Positions 1-18,700 of a DNA stretch of 64,000 bases are shown piece by piece. Each line of letters opens with the position of its first letter. The stretch's first letter is position 1. A program made the position numbers and the translations under genes. This stretch comes from Ascaris suum (taxonomy: Eukaryota; Nematoda; Chromadorea; Rhabditida; Ascarididae), in contig CM024187.1 in NCBI GenBank assembly GCA_013433145.1, forward strand, positions 12,855,326 through 12,919,325, read 5' to 3'. Below the pieces are notes generated by a model, which had not been told where the DNA came from, searched no databases, and saw only the letters and a program-made list of their open reading frames with translations.

Positions 1-25
1 ATATATATATATATATATATATATA
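1..25. repeat. (TA)n microsatellite, left flank of the MITE-like element
   Basis: Uninterrupted alternating A and T from the window edge to about base 25. It is the left half of a (TA)n tract that continues at 326-403 on the other side of the inverted-repeat element. Confidence 0.95.
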
Positions 26-321
26 AAATCCACCGCTTCCACTGCACCCATCTTGAAATAATGGACTTTCTTCATCTTAAAGCATGCCGTAAGGCTAAAG
101 CAAGATGAACTCGAACCTTCTAACTCTTTTCCTGCTTCAATTCTCCGTGATCAGAAGAATTGGATTTTGCTTGGACTTGGACGGACAGGGGAAAGATTAT
201 TGTTAAAAGAAGGATGACATATTCAGTTCGGAGAGAATTGGAGATTATGCATGTTGATGCGTTTTTTTTTCCAATTCAACAAAAGTTCATTATTTTAAGA
301 TGGGTGCAGTGGAAGCGATGA

Positions 322-325
<4 letters not shown>
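26..325. mobile_element. MITE-like element with terminal inverted repeats
   Basis: About 300 bp bounded by inverted repeats. The left end (about 28-63) contains GCTTCCACTGCACCCATCTT, and the right end (about 289-323) contains the reverse complement AAGATGGGTGCAGTGGAAGC; the match runs about 32-35 bp with two or three differences. No coding capacity is visible inside. (TA)n lies on both sides, as expected for an element that inserts at TA. This is the structure of a non-autonomous DNA transposon of the Tc1/mariner type; the superfamily is inferred from the TA flank only. Confidence 0.7.

Positions 326-403
<78 letters not shown>
326..403. repeat. (TA)n microsatellite, right flank
   Basis: About 78 bp of pure TA directly after the right inverted repeat of the MITE-like element. 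Length is likely to vary between individuals and assemblies. Confidence 0.95.
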
Positions 404-406
<3 letters not shown>

Positions 407-603
407 TCGATTTTTAGTATGCGAGGTCAAGTCTGTCGTTACATGTGTTTAGATCCCTTTTGTCTTGTTTTTTTTTTTCTGTTTTCGTGATAAGGTTGAG
501 CTCATCTACAATAAAGAATAAAAGGCTGAAGTTTTTTCATTATTTTGTCCCAGGCGTTTACAATGAAGCGCAAACAGAAAGTTCTAACTTTGTCGTGGTT
601 CAG

Positions 604-6607
<6,004 letters not shown>

Positions 6608-7443
6608 TTGTGATGGCGATACGGTGAGGATTAGTCTCTCCCAATTAAAAACACGTCCCATGTGTCGTTGCAATTGTGATAGCGTCTCACAGCGCAATAG
6701 TACACTGATTATGTGTATGTTTAATTGATTCGTCAGTGGTGGTATTTGAATGCAAAACATCGCCACAGTAATTTGCTTTGGTGTTAGCGAATTTCATTCG
6801 TAATTTGGCTCCAAAATTGAAACGATAACTCGGTTTGTTGCGTTGTGTGTGCGTTCGATGTGACTATGTATAGTGCTAGAATTATTTATTATTATGCATT
6901 CTGACATCATTTCTGCTTGTGAGCAAAACATCATTCCAGTATTAAAGTTTGCGAAATTTTTATGCTGTTGATTTATCGATTCACTTAATTATTAAAGTAG
7001 TGAGAATTTTGAGGTAAGATGAGTCCAGTCTTGAAAAAGACAATCTTCTTCATTTAGAATGTTTGTATTTTAATAAACGCTTCGTTTACACTTCGAGTTT
7101 TGTTGCATTGCGTCGTCAACTGAACAGAGATTTGTTTGCACTAGATAAAGTGGTGACCAATTATGAAATATCGGTAAAACATGTGCAGTGCATGTGAGAA
7201 CTGCTAATATTGGAAGAAGATGAAAGATCTGATGAAAGGGACAGAGTTATAAATTGTTGCTGATGCCAAGAGGATGGAAGAGGAGGGAGTAGTTGATTCG
7301 CATATAGCAGGTCGTGGAAAATATGCACTTCTTTGGTAATCAAAGAGCCTTGTTGAAAAAAACCAGTTAAAAATTGTGTGCTGAGAAAGTTTGTGGGAAG
7401 AAAATTTGCTGTTTAAGATTTTGGCAGTAAATTGAGCACAATC
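6608..7443. other. vha-12 3' UTR and intergenic spacer
   Basis: About 840 bp between the vha-12 stop and the first ATG of the glutamate receptor on the same strand. It should contain the 3' UTR of one gene and the promoter or 5' UTR of the next. The spacing is much longer than the roughly 100 bp typical of nematode operons, so separate transcription is more likely. No other gene is visible. Confidence 0.6.
7072..7077 (+). promoter_or_regulatory. Candidate polyadenylation signal of vha-12
   Basis: AATAAA in the context TTTTAATAAACGC, about 465 bp after the stop codon and before the next gene. Earlier ATTAAA-like variants near 6940 could also be used. Confidence 0.5.
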
Positions 7444-10400
7444 ATGGCCACTTCATTAAGCGGTGCAAATTGCTATCGACAACCGAAATGGGTGCGTTGT
7501 CTATCTACCAACAAACAAGACGAAAGGCTAAGTGCGCTCTGCTTGATGCTTGTGCCTCTTCTCGCATTCATTCTCCCCACGATTGCATCTTCGCTCAAAA
7601 TTGGTATTTAAAATTATTTCAGTTTTCTTATTGCTGACGCTTTCATTTTCCATAGTGAGATTCCTGAATAAGGAGAGTGGATTTTGTTCCCCTCCGATGT
7701 CTCTTATCTAAGTACGATCTAAGAGTCTTCGAGGAAATCTAGGTATGTCCTCGTGACTGCAAGTTTTCGCAGTAAGCGTGTGGATATCTAAGTGAGCTTT
7801 TACTAACACTTCAGTTTATCCTAACTTAACCTAATCACTTTACCATCTCCAAGTGTGTTTTCCACCGATGTCCTTAGCACAGTTTCGAAGCGGGGAAACA
7901 GAAGCAATATCGACCAAGCTAGTTTATTTACCTAATTGAATACGAATTTTTCTTTCTTGTTACAGCATCCATGACAATGACCCTGTTTGCCTGAAGAGAA
8001 AGCCGAGGTTCTGTTTTTCGCAGCTCTGGAACAGGGAGCGTATATTTCTGTTTTTTCGGTGCCTAGGGAATGGGCTGTCTATCGAATGGAACGCTTGCAT
8101 TTTTCTAATAGAAGATTCTCTCTTTGTATGGTAGCCACTCCCCGTTCAAATGAGATATCGAAGGAGCCCACATTCCAGAACCCTGCAATATTATCGTTTC
8201 AAAAACGCTGAAGTTTCGCATGGTACTGTGTGGCATCAATGACGTTTAATTTATTTGGTGTTGGGTACTTCAGTACTGTTTAAATGACTATCTGCATTAT
8301 TCACGTGATTCACTTGACGATCCGTTCATTCGCCAAGCGAGGGTCGACGCCGATCTGTCGAGCTCCGTTCGCTCCCTCGGCCTTTTAGCAATTAAGATTT
8401 GCGGCAGTGACGTTCGAGTTGCTAGCCCTCATGCCATTTGCAAGTTTATTAGTATTTAAATACCTATCTAAATGACGGAGTGAAAGTAACGAGGCCACGA
8501 CAAACAAAAGCTATTTCACTTGGAATTGCGATCACTTTTGAGTATCAATCTGCCCACTCCTAGAACCGCGAGAAGTAGAAGTCCTAAAACTTATTTCAGC
8601 GGGTAAAGCAGAAGGCATTAAAATGCTCAGCATGGAGTATAAAACTAAAGGGGTTTACCTGCATACGATTATGCGAAATTTCGACACGTTTCCAGAGTAC
8701 ATTCGTGGCGAATCTCGATTGTAAACACATTCAAGGGGAATAGCTTATTTCGAAAAGGAGATTCTCGTTGTTGTAGCTCTCTACTAACAAAGCTTATATT
8801 CGAGGCGGGCTCATCTTCAGCAGAGGGGATTATGTTTAAGCAAGTACAGTATATTTGATCTGAACGTTTCAGTAATGATATCTTCTTTTGCACCAGTTTA
8901 ATTGAAGAGAGAATTTTGGCTTTGGTCATCAAAGTACTCACTTTCCATAACCGTGCATATGCTTTTGTTTCTGGCACATACGAACTGAGTGGATGTTTAT
9001 GAAAGTTTCAAAAAAGAAACACTCAGCAGTGCAACAAAAGAAAACAATTGCACCCCCTTTGAAGGCGTAATGCTCGTGGTGAGAGAACATGAGTATGCTG
9101 TTGCGGCATTTCAAGCTGCCGTTCGGATGATCAACCACAAAGCGATTGCCAGCAATTGTTCCATAGAGCAGGCGAGCGTGATTTACGTCGATTCGGCACA
9201 GCCTTTTCAGCTCGCATTAAGGCGTTAGTGAACGTTTTCGTTGGAAAGATTCATGCTTTATTCATGCTCGTTTTTTTGTCTACATGAGAAAGTTTTGCAA
9301 AGAACTCTGCGCTCCTTGAAATGAGTTTTGCGGCAAGAGAATGACAACTGCTGATTGCTAAAACTTGGACGAATGCGCATGTGGGAAATCGAAATTTTGG
9401 TAGCAACGTTTGACGATTAGAGCTTGAAAAAACAGTGCGACTCAGTTGTTCGCATCTATCCCCTGAAGTCGTTTCTAAAAATGTCTTGTGGCAGGGCAAC
9501 CTTCAAACGGCATATACACGATCATGACCGTCACCAGAAGTTGACAGCTGAAAAGAGCACTCAAATCGCTCTAACCGGAATGTCAACGGTTTAGCTCGTG
9601 TCAAGTTTGCTGCCAGCACAGTCAGTAAAAGAGCTGTAATTTGATTTATTTATATTTTCTCGGCAAAAGATTTCAATCAAAATTGAGAAAGCATGCGCTT
9701 CCAGTTCGTGAGGTGGCAAATGCAGGCATATCAGTATTGGTAGGGCCTCCCGATGTGGACGCCGCAGAACTGATCGAGGCGTTATGTGCTGAATTGGGCA
9801 TTGTTTTCATCAAGTATTTCTGGTATACGAAGCCATGCGGCGGTCGACAAACTGCTCTAAATATATATCCAGTTGAGGAGTACTTCAATTTGCTGATCAG
9901 ATTGGTCGAGTATTGGCAGTGGGAGCGAGTCGTACTTGTGTTCGCTAAATCGTCGAGTATGCGTTCTTCATTAATTCCCTTTTTTCAAAGATTTATTTCA
10001 TTTCTCTATGTCACTTTTAAGTGGCGAAACGAATGTGGAGGCGATTTCTCCTTGATTTATAAAAGTCGCTATTTGCAAAGCTTTAACGAAGTGATATTGG
10101 CCGAATAGCAAGAGTTCAGACCACCTCACTCAGATCTCTGCTTGCTTCACATCTAACAATGCAAGTTCCATTTGTGCCGTTAACAGCGCAATATGAGTTC
10201 ATGAGTCCGCACATAAAACGACACACTGGAAATCCCCCTCTCTTTCCCGGGGGGGGGGGTGAGAGAGAGGAGGAGAACAGCCAGCGAAAAATCCCGCGGT
10301 TTTCTGAGAGCGAGCACTGATTAGACGCAAGCATGCTCTAGAAAGAATCGAAAATTTTGCGCTAAGATGCGGGAGTATAGAAAATTTGTGGAATTTGAAG

Positions 10401-12701
10401 AAAGCTTATTTCCAAAGGCTGAATGGAAAAATATAAAACGCGAGCCACATCTTTCAGTACTTCTTCGATCAGTCAAGCTGTCACTAAGGGCCATTTTTTA
10501 GAAGTCGCTGAAATATGACCATTCTTAACAACGTTATGGCTGGTGGGACATGAATTCTGACCGATAGTGAATGCCGTAGGCTGCAGTAGCCATCTAAACT
10601 TCATCGTTTACGTCGGTGGTAATGGAAACTAGCCCACGATGCGCATAATTTTAAGAGTTGAAATCAAGCCATAGAAACATAGTTGGGTTTACAACGCCCC
10701 CCTCCTCCGCCTTCGTTCTTCCCTCCCAAGTGGTGGTGCCAACAAGCAGTATAAAACAAGATTTCTGAACCAAAACAGATCTCTTAAGGAAAATTTGTGT
10801 AAAAGAAGAGGACAAGAAAATGAAGAAAGGATGCATTTTTCAATACGTGATAGCCTCTATGGTTGACAATCAACACTCAGAGCTTCCTCTGCGTTGAAAA
10901 TGAACAAAGATGTGCCTGCACCTGCATGCTAGGTGCAGGCACGTCTTTGTTCATTTTCAACGCACGTAGGGTCCTTTGCGTTTCACTTTCTCTCTACCGG
11001 ATGAAATATCTGTCACGGCAACAGGGGCCTGCTCGAGGAATTCGTTTCTTTCGATATTACAAGCTAATAAGAGGAACGTTCTCCGTAATTTGGAGTCGTA
11101 AGCCAGTGAAATCCAAAACTTTTATATCGAGCTTAGGTTTGTGAAATCCAAAAATGAATTTATTTTCGCTGCACAAAGCTGAAGACGTGTTACTTTTCAA
11201 AAATTTCACCCCTGGAATCCCTGAAAATCCACATACAAGGACCTCGGAAAGGAAGTGGGAAAGATGAGGAAGAGTAAGCTCGTGCGTGTGTAACATAGTC
11301 TAATTTGAATTTTTCCATTTTTTCAAAGTGAACGGCGCCTTGTATGTAAATTAACTAGAGACATTTCCTTTGGCTTAAAAGAATAAAGTAATGTAATCTC
11401 TTCCTTGCACTACGATCCAGGAAGAGGGAAGAAGTGATGATTAATATTGAATTCCTCTTTATACCGCTCTTTTTAATTTTTAAAACTACTCTGGTCATGA
11501 GAAGTAACGACTGGGCGAACGCGGCACATGCAATGGTGGACCTGTATGGATAAAAACCATTACAAATAACTTTTTAACTAATAGGTAATATTATTTGTAG
11601 CAGTTTGTCGGTATCACCGTCTTTTGCAAAAGCGGGATACTCGAGTGATTTTGCTTGAAGTGGACGATAGTTCTTATTACGGTTTCCTGAGAGCTGGTAA
11701 GATGCTACGCGTTATATGCGATCAAACGAACTGCTGGCGTAATACTAATCGTTTGCTCATCGATATGTCCCCATCGGATACGCACCGATTCATGCAGGCG
11801 GCACTTATGCTGGGAATGATCAATCTCAGAAATTGGTATCTCATTACCTCACTTGTAGGTTTTACTTTCTTACATTTTCTCATGGGAAACGTATTCGCAT
11901 GAATCTTATACATTTGCCTGCTTGTCCATTTATTTCAGCCCAAGGCCTACTTCATCAGGTCATGAAGTTTCCATCGATTGTTTCCCGAATATCTTTATGA
12001 CAAGTAATGGAATGAAACCGGTCTTCCGATCGCTGTGCCGTGAGAAACTCGAACAGTTTCCGTCAATGTGGATTTCCATTAATGGGGAGTCTAACTTAAA
12101 ACGATTAAAAAATTCAATAAGAAGGTTTTTTTTGCTAACAACAGTAACGTGTAATCTATTTCATGAAAAAATTGCCGCCTGTATTCCTTTCTTCTAAATT
12201 CCTTCACGGAAGAAATTGCCGTCACATTTTGCAAAGGATTATCGTCTAATTAACCGAATATCTTCCGTTTGTAAAGTGCTGGACATTGCTGTTAAGGATC
12301 ATATTGTTGAATATGGTTTGTTGCTAATGTGCTCAACACTTTCTCTGTCAGCTTCCAACATAAAAGACCGAACGTCAATCTTTGTTGAAGAAGTTCAAAC
12401 AGAGGCATTTTGTATAGACCACGTTAGGGCAGTTGACGTGGTCATCTACGTAAACCTTGTCTGTAAGTTAGAAAGAAATATATCAAAGAAATATAGCATT
12501 TTTGTTGAAGCTTTAGAGTGAAGATTGAACGGGGAATTCTTTTGCAAGTGGTGCAGTCCTTAGTTTTTCATTCACATAATTGACATCTCCAGTGGGTTGT
12601 CACGCATGTGCAGGCTTTTTGCTGACGATTGAAAACTTGTTGGTCATTTCGAGAGCGATCTGTTGATTGCAAGGTAGATTTAGAGAGGATCACTGAGTGG
12701 C

Positions 12702-12752
<51 letters not shown>

Positions 12753-15700
12753 GCTTCAGATTATAGCAGAAAAATGTCCTATGTTGTACATAAATTTCAG
12801 CTGTAAAATGTGTTTTCGATTCAACGAAAAAATATTAGAAATTACCAACGATGATGTCAGGGTTGTTGACATACAATTAACATAAAACTTTGTCTCTTAA
12901 GATTGTCGTAAAATTGTTACAAAAGCTGTTCGTATTGCAAATTGCATTTGGAGACTGCTACGTTATTCTCGTGTCGAATACTCATTGCTATTCCGTTCTT
13001 GAGTGCTACACACCAATTTGAGTGTCATGTAAGCACTGCGAAGTGGGTGCTACATGCTGCAGGGCGTGTACAGAAGCCTTCATCCAAAATGCATTCCGGA
13101 ATTGTTTTAAGAATCCATACAGCATCGATTGTGAGTCTAGTCTCTGAATTTTCAATCTTGGGCCGCTGAACACAAAAGTACACTGACTTTTCAATTTCAA
13201 TTAGTTCTTCCTAATAGATTAGTTAATATTAGCTTCAATGACAGTGGGTTTGTGCAAGAATAAGACGAACTTATCCATACAAGTTAACTCGTAAAACGTT
13301 TACTCTGAGCGAAATCCATAAACTCTTTCCCTTTCCGGGATGTCCCTGTATAGAACGCATTAATCGAAAATATCGGTGCCGTAATGTGTCTGTGTTTACT
13401 CACAGACTAGGAAAAATCGGTCTCCATGCTATTGCTGATTTTAGGCACTGATTGATATAAGGATACCCAAATATGCACTGACCTCCATATTCTCTTCATT
13501 ATGGATTTTATTTGCTTATGAATGAAAAGGTTGCTCGGTGGACTGATTGGTTGAAATGACATCTAATTTGAGATAGATGCCCGAGTGAATTTCGGACTCT
13601 TTCAAAGATCGATCGCGTAACCCTCAATCTTGCCTTCCTAGAACTATCTCCAACGTTTCTTCTTACTTAAAGGAGCTATTTCTACGAGATTCACGTAGCG
13701 GTTTCTAGTGAGTTCCACCAAATTCCGACGAAGTTAAATGCTTTAATGAACCCCCCGCTTTCTAATGATTCACCTTTTTAATAACTTCGAGTTAATCAAC
13801 ACAGATGCCAAACGAACCAAAGGTGGCTGCTCTTACCACTTCACCACGAAGTAACGATTTGCTGCATTTTTTTTCAAAAATACATTTGGCGATTTTCATG
13901 CAACACCTTCGCTTTAGTGGTCTATTTCTCTAAAAATATAAAGGCTTGCGAGCTTAGAGCCTGGCATGTTCTTTTGAAACCATAAAACCTATAAGTGGAC
14001 TAAATGATTGCGATGTAATAAGATCGTTTAGGACACAATTAGCGACAATATGGAGCCCTATTCGCATAATATGATGCGCATTGGATTGGCGACAATTTGG
14101 GACGAGCAACGCGCACTAAATATTCTCGGAGAGCGGCACCATTTTTATTACGAGCATTTCGTGAACTCATGGAAGTCAATGAATCGACATCGCGAGCATA
14201 CACCATATGTACGGTCGTTTTAATTGGACTGTTTGGATTTTGCGGTCCTTGCTCACTCTTTGTCATCGGTGATAAGGTCACTTTAGACGCACATCGATAA
14301 TCATCCTCATCCATGCAATGAAACTGCCTCTATTGTTTTTCATAAATGGAGCGTGAATTATGCTAAAGCGTATCAGTTGTCGAACGCAAGCCGAACGGAT
14401 CCTGTTCACCGAGAATAGGCAAAATTGACTTGACACCTTTCCGAAAAGTTTTCCGTTCATAGTTATTGTGTTTCGAATGCTTACATGTATTTTCAAGATC
14501 ATCCACTTTTCATAATTCCTTCTGCAATATGTGTATGCTCTAGAAAATTGTGAACTCTGTAAGACACCCTTCAGTATAAGTCTTCACCTCTCCTCCTCCT
14601 TTCACAGCCCCCCCCCCCCTATACTTTGAGCTAATTAACACTAAGATAGCAGACTGAGTTCGAAAATTTCCCAGCAACTGTAAGAGCAGAAGAAGTTTAA
14701 CAAAGGGATTCGGTGATTTTGCGATTACTTTCCAGTTACTGGGATATTATTAAACAAATTCACGAATTTCTTGTCTAAAATCGTGATTATCGAACCAAAA
14801 AATCATTATGTCTTTGGCATTTCTTTATTCAAAAACATAATAAAAGGCTCACTTTGGAAACTCATTTTATAAATGTGAATATGCAAAATTTGTGGTATAC
14901 GCAACTTATGCAACATTATTTCCGGCTCATTTATCAAAGTATAGACTTCATAGGAAGTGTCGGTGATACATCACAGAATGTTTTAAAAACGAAAGCTAAC
15001 TCGGTTGTCTATATGTGATTTGTGCTAGTCGCGGACGGATCTTGTAGATAAATAAGCAGAAAGTTTAGGCAGAAAAGAAATTTTTTTAAACGATAATTCC
15101 CCATAGTGCGCAGTCATTGGTTTTTCAAATTAATTCTCGCCTAACGAGTTATCGAACGGTTCTTCTATCAGGTTTTTCTAATGTTTGGTTGCTATGACCA
15201 AATAAGCGCATTCAAATTTCAAACGAAACAACATCACTTTTCGTGCAAAGTTAATCTGACGTCGGCTCTTTATGAGAATTGAAATCAGTAAATCACCTTG
15301 AAACGTCTCTGAACTTTATAGAGATACGCGTCTATTCATCGTCACTATAGCGAAAAAAACGTCGCAGTAAAAAAATTTTCAGAGACAGTTTGGTCTCATT
15401 TTTGATGCCGTTCTCGTGGCGTGTCGTTTGCAAGCGAATACTGACAGCCATAAACAACGAACGACATTCGACGGTAAAGCAATACCGCCAATGATTTCGA
15501 TGCCTTTTGATGAAGTTCGTTTTTTTCTAAATGTTGTTGTTCAAAATCCTTTCCATTCCATTCGTTAATTTCATTGCAATTTTGTGAGATATTAAAAGTG
15601 GGTATCTTTTTCAGTTCATGAAAATTGAATCGCAGTTAAACATCTTAGTGAAGTCTAAAAGTTACCCTAAATTCCATCGTATAAATTCAGCTGAATAAAT

Positions 15701-18700
15701 GTGCAGAACTTTATCAAAGAACGACGTTATCATTTCATTCGTTAATGTATATCGCAAAGAGTGGTAGTGCTATTGGCAGTGTGCAGGGACATTTCAACCG
15801 CATGAAGCACATCCAATATTAAGGGCGAAGAAACCGCACCCAACAACTAATGGATTACGTAATAGTTTTTTTGTTTACGTAGACTACGAAGAACGCCAAC
15901 CATCTTGTCACGGTAACAATGAAAGCACTGCCTTAAACCGTTATTTCAGGTCATTAGAGAAGGTCTTACAGGTCCAATACGATTCGACAGCTCAAATCGT
16001 AGGGTTGACTCGAAAATTTTTGTCTGGGAGCTTGGCATTGATGGCATTCCGATCAATGTGAGCCTTTAGAACTTAGTGTGCATCCGTTTCGGATTCATTA
16101 ATTTTGTTGCTTTCATTACTTAGTGAAATGTGAAATATGAAATCCTAATTGTCACCTCCAATGAAATCTCAAATCAGAAGCACAATGCAGTCTTTTAATC
16201 TTCTTTAGGGATTTTTCTATATACACAAGTTGGCACTTGATGAGGACGGAATGTGTATAATCTGCTTCATTTCGTCTGCCTCATGCGCTACTAATATGCT
16301 GGCTGGATCAGCCTATGAAATCCTATTGATCAAATCGGCGTCACCTCTCTATTTTTGGCCGTCGTTTACGTGAGGGCTTAGCTCCTTGCCAACCGATCAG
16401 TGCAGTCTTGCACTATTCACTGATTGAGTCAATCGGTATACCGAGTTTTGGAAAGTTTTTAGACGAGACCGGAACTTTGAAATGAATCTTTGGGTCTGCA
16501 AGTTGCTCTCACTATTACATGCGATTTGTTTTGAGGATTCAGCATAAATTCCATCAGGTTAATTCGGCTAATCCAACGTTAATGTTTCAGACAGGAATGT
16601 GGAAGTCGAACGCTGCTCTGTCACAGCGTCAATTATCGATGCACGATAAGGAACTGCCGAACACACATGAGCGCGTTCTTAGGGAAAGAAAAACGGTATG
16701 TTTTCAAGACATTTGTGACTTTCCCTAGCAATTTTTCGAGTTATTAAATTTCAATTTTTTTTAAGCTGTAAAATCACTGGTGCGCAATTTTTGCAATTGT
16801 GATAGCAGCAGAATTTTCTGGCAAAGATTGGTATCCTGTAATGACTAATTCATATGAGGGGGAACTAAGCCCGGGGCGATCTGTTTCATTTGAAGCATAC
16901 ATTGGATTATTTCCCCCATTTTTTACTTCACATCTGTGCAGATGAGTTTTATTGTGAGTAATTTGCGTATGCCAAAGATTACAACGCACTAATGATGCGA
17001 GTCACATGACTTTATATTGATGAGCGATTTTGAATACACTGAGGGCAGATAAGTGAAAAGAGCTTCGAAATTACTTGCCGTGAAACATTTATGCATTTAT
17101 TGTAGCAACGTCTACTGAAAGTGACGTCGATCATCGAGCGTCCATATGTGATGCCAAAGGGAAGTGTTAACGGAGTGATCGAATATGAAGGCTTTTGTGT
17201 CGATTTACTGGATAAACTCGCTGAATACCTTAATTTCGAATACACGTTATACATAGTAAAGGATGGCAAATATGGCGAACCGATTAACGCGACTACCGAG
17301 TGGTCTGGTATGATTGGCGAAATACTTCATGGGGTTTGTCTACTCGTCCATTTTATTGCGCCGTTTTATCCGGAAAGAAAAATCTTCAACAAGAATTGCC
17401 TTCACTAATGCGATTAGAGGAGAGCTTAATATCGCTTTTCTGCTGCGACATATAACCTTGAAATGAAGGCGTTTGTATAGGTCTAGCTGATGTTATTAGG
17501 GCATTAATATTCGATTGCCCTTTGAGTCACACCGTATACATGTGCTGCAATTTGCGAGTTACTCTATAAGTTTTTGCAAATTTGCATTTGTGAAGCGCAC
17601 TGCAATGACATCATGCCCTGCGGTAATGAGGGAAACCGTGGCTAAGACATGCCCTGGCTTCGTAGCCGGACTACTGATTCTTCCATCCCTACGTCTCTAC
17701 GCATATTTATTTCTGTATCTCTGTTCTCTGACATCTCCATTCCGAGAACTATTGAAACTAGAGGTTTATAGTTAGACCTACTATAAAGGCGTTCCAGTTA
17801 TACAGGAATAGTAGTTGAATTGAGTTAAGTGAGAACGATGAAGGGCATGTAAAACAGTGCCGATGTTTGGAAATTTCTAATTTCGGCCAATAATCACTGA
17901 CACGAATATGCGGGCCGGTCCTCAGTATCACGGTTCCAGCTTTCGGGACGTACACGGATTCAATGGCAACTTTCAAGTTGATCTGTCAAACTTGAATGGA
18001 GCTAAAGTCATTTTTACTCGTTCCGTGCAGAATGGATGGCACCTTCAACCAGGCGGGAATTTAAGGCAATATTTTGTAGATGATTTACGTAAGCTGTTGA
18101 TTTAATTGAAATATGAGCACATGATTGCGTGTTTTATTATTTGTTAGTAATTCACGCATGTGGTTGGTGTGCTGAGTGGGATCGCAAAAGTGCGCATCAT
18201 TCGAGCCTCTCGTTCAGATTCAAACACTTAGTAGAGATTGTGGAGTCGGCCTCTCGCAAAACACTTTTTGAAGCATTCATGTATTCGCTATGTATGTAAT
18301 TTTGCTCCGACGTCAGAGTGCAGATATGGCGGTTGCACCGATAACAGTAACTGCGAGGCGTCTCGAGGTTGTTGACTTCACAGATCCGTTCTTGCAACTA
18401 GGCATTTCCATGCTGATGCGACAACCCGATCGTGCCACATCGTCGTCGCTCACTTCATTTCTTTGGCCGCTCAGTGGTTCTGTGTGGATGTATTCGGCGT
18501 TCGCTACCATCGGAACTGCGCTTTCCGTTATCATTGTATCACTGATCAGTCCTGCCGAATCAGCTGACGAATTCAACGTTACGGTACGCTTTCGTTTATA
18601 AGCAATTGGCTAGAACATACATCCGGTACTTCAAAGACCTGGGAACTGTCGCCTTCTATGAGTTGAATTTCAAAATTATCGCTGTCTAGTCCAGGATTAT

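Noticed and set aside
6608..7443. Possible operon of vha-12 and the glutamate receptor
   Set aside because: The spacer is over 800 bp, with its own polyadenylation signal; nematode operon spacers are usually about 100 bp.
7987..8211. A 74-codon ORF after a good acceptor, considered as an extra receptor exon
   Set aside because: The signal-peptide exon (7444-7603) splices in phase to 9065 and gives the expected start of the amino-terminal domain, leaving no place for it.
14039..14314. Open stretches on both strands, considered as a receptor exon
   Set aside because: The plus-strand reading does not match the amino-terminal domain and lacks suitable splice sites; the 15172 and 15383 exons fit far better.
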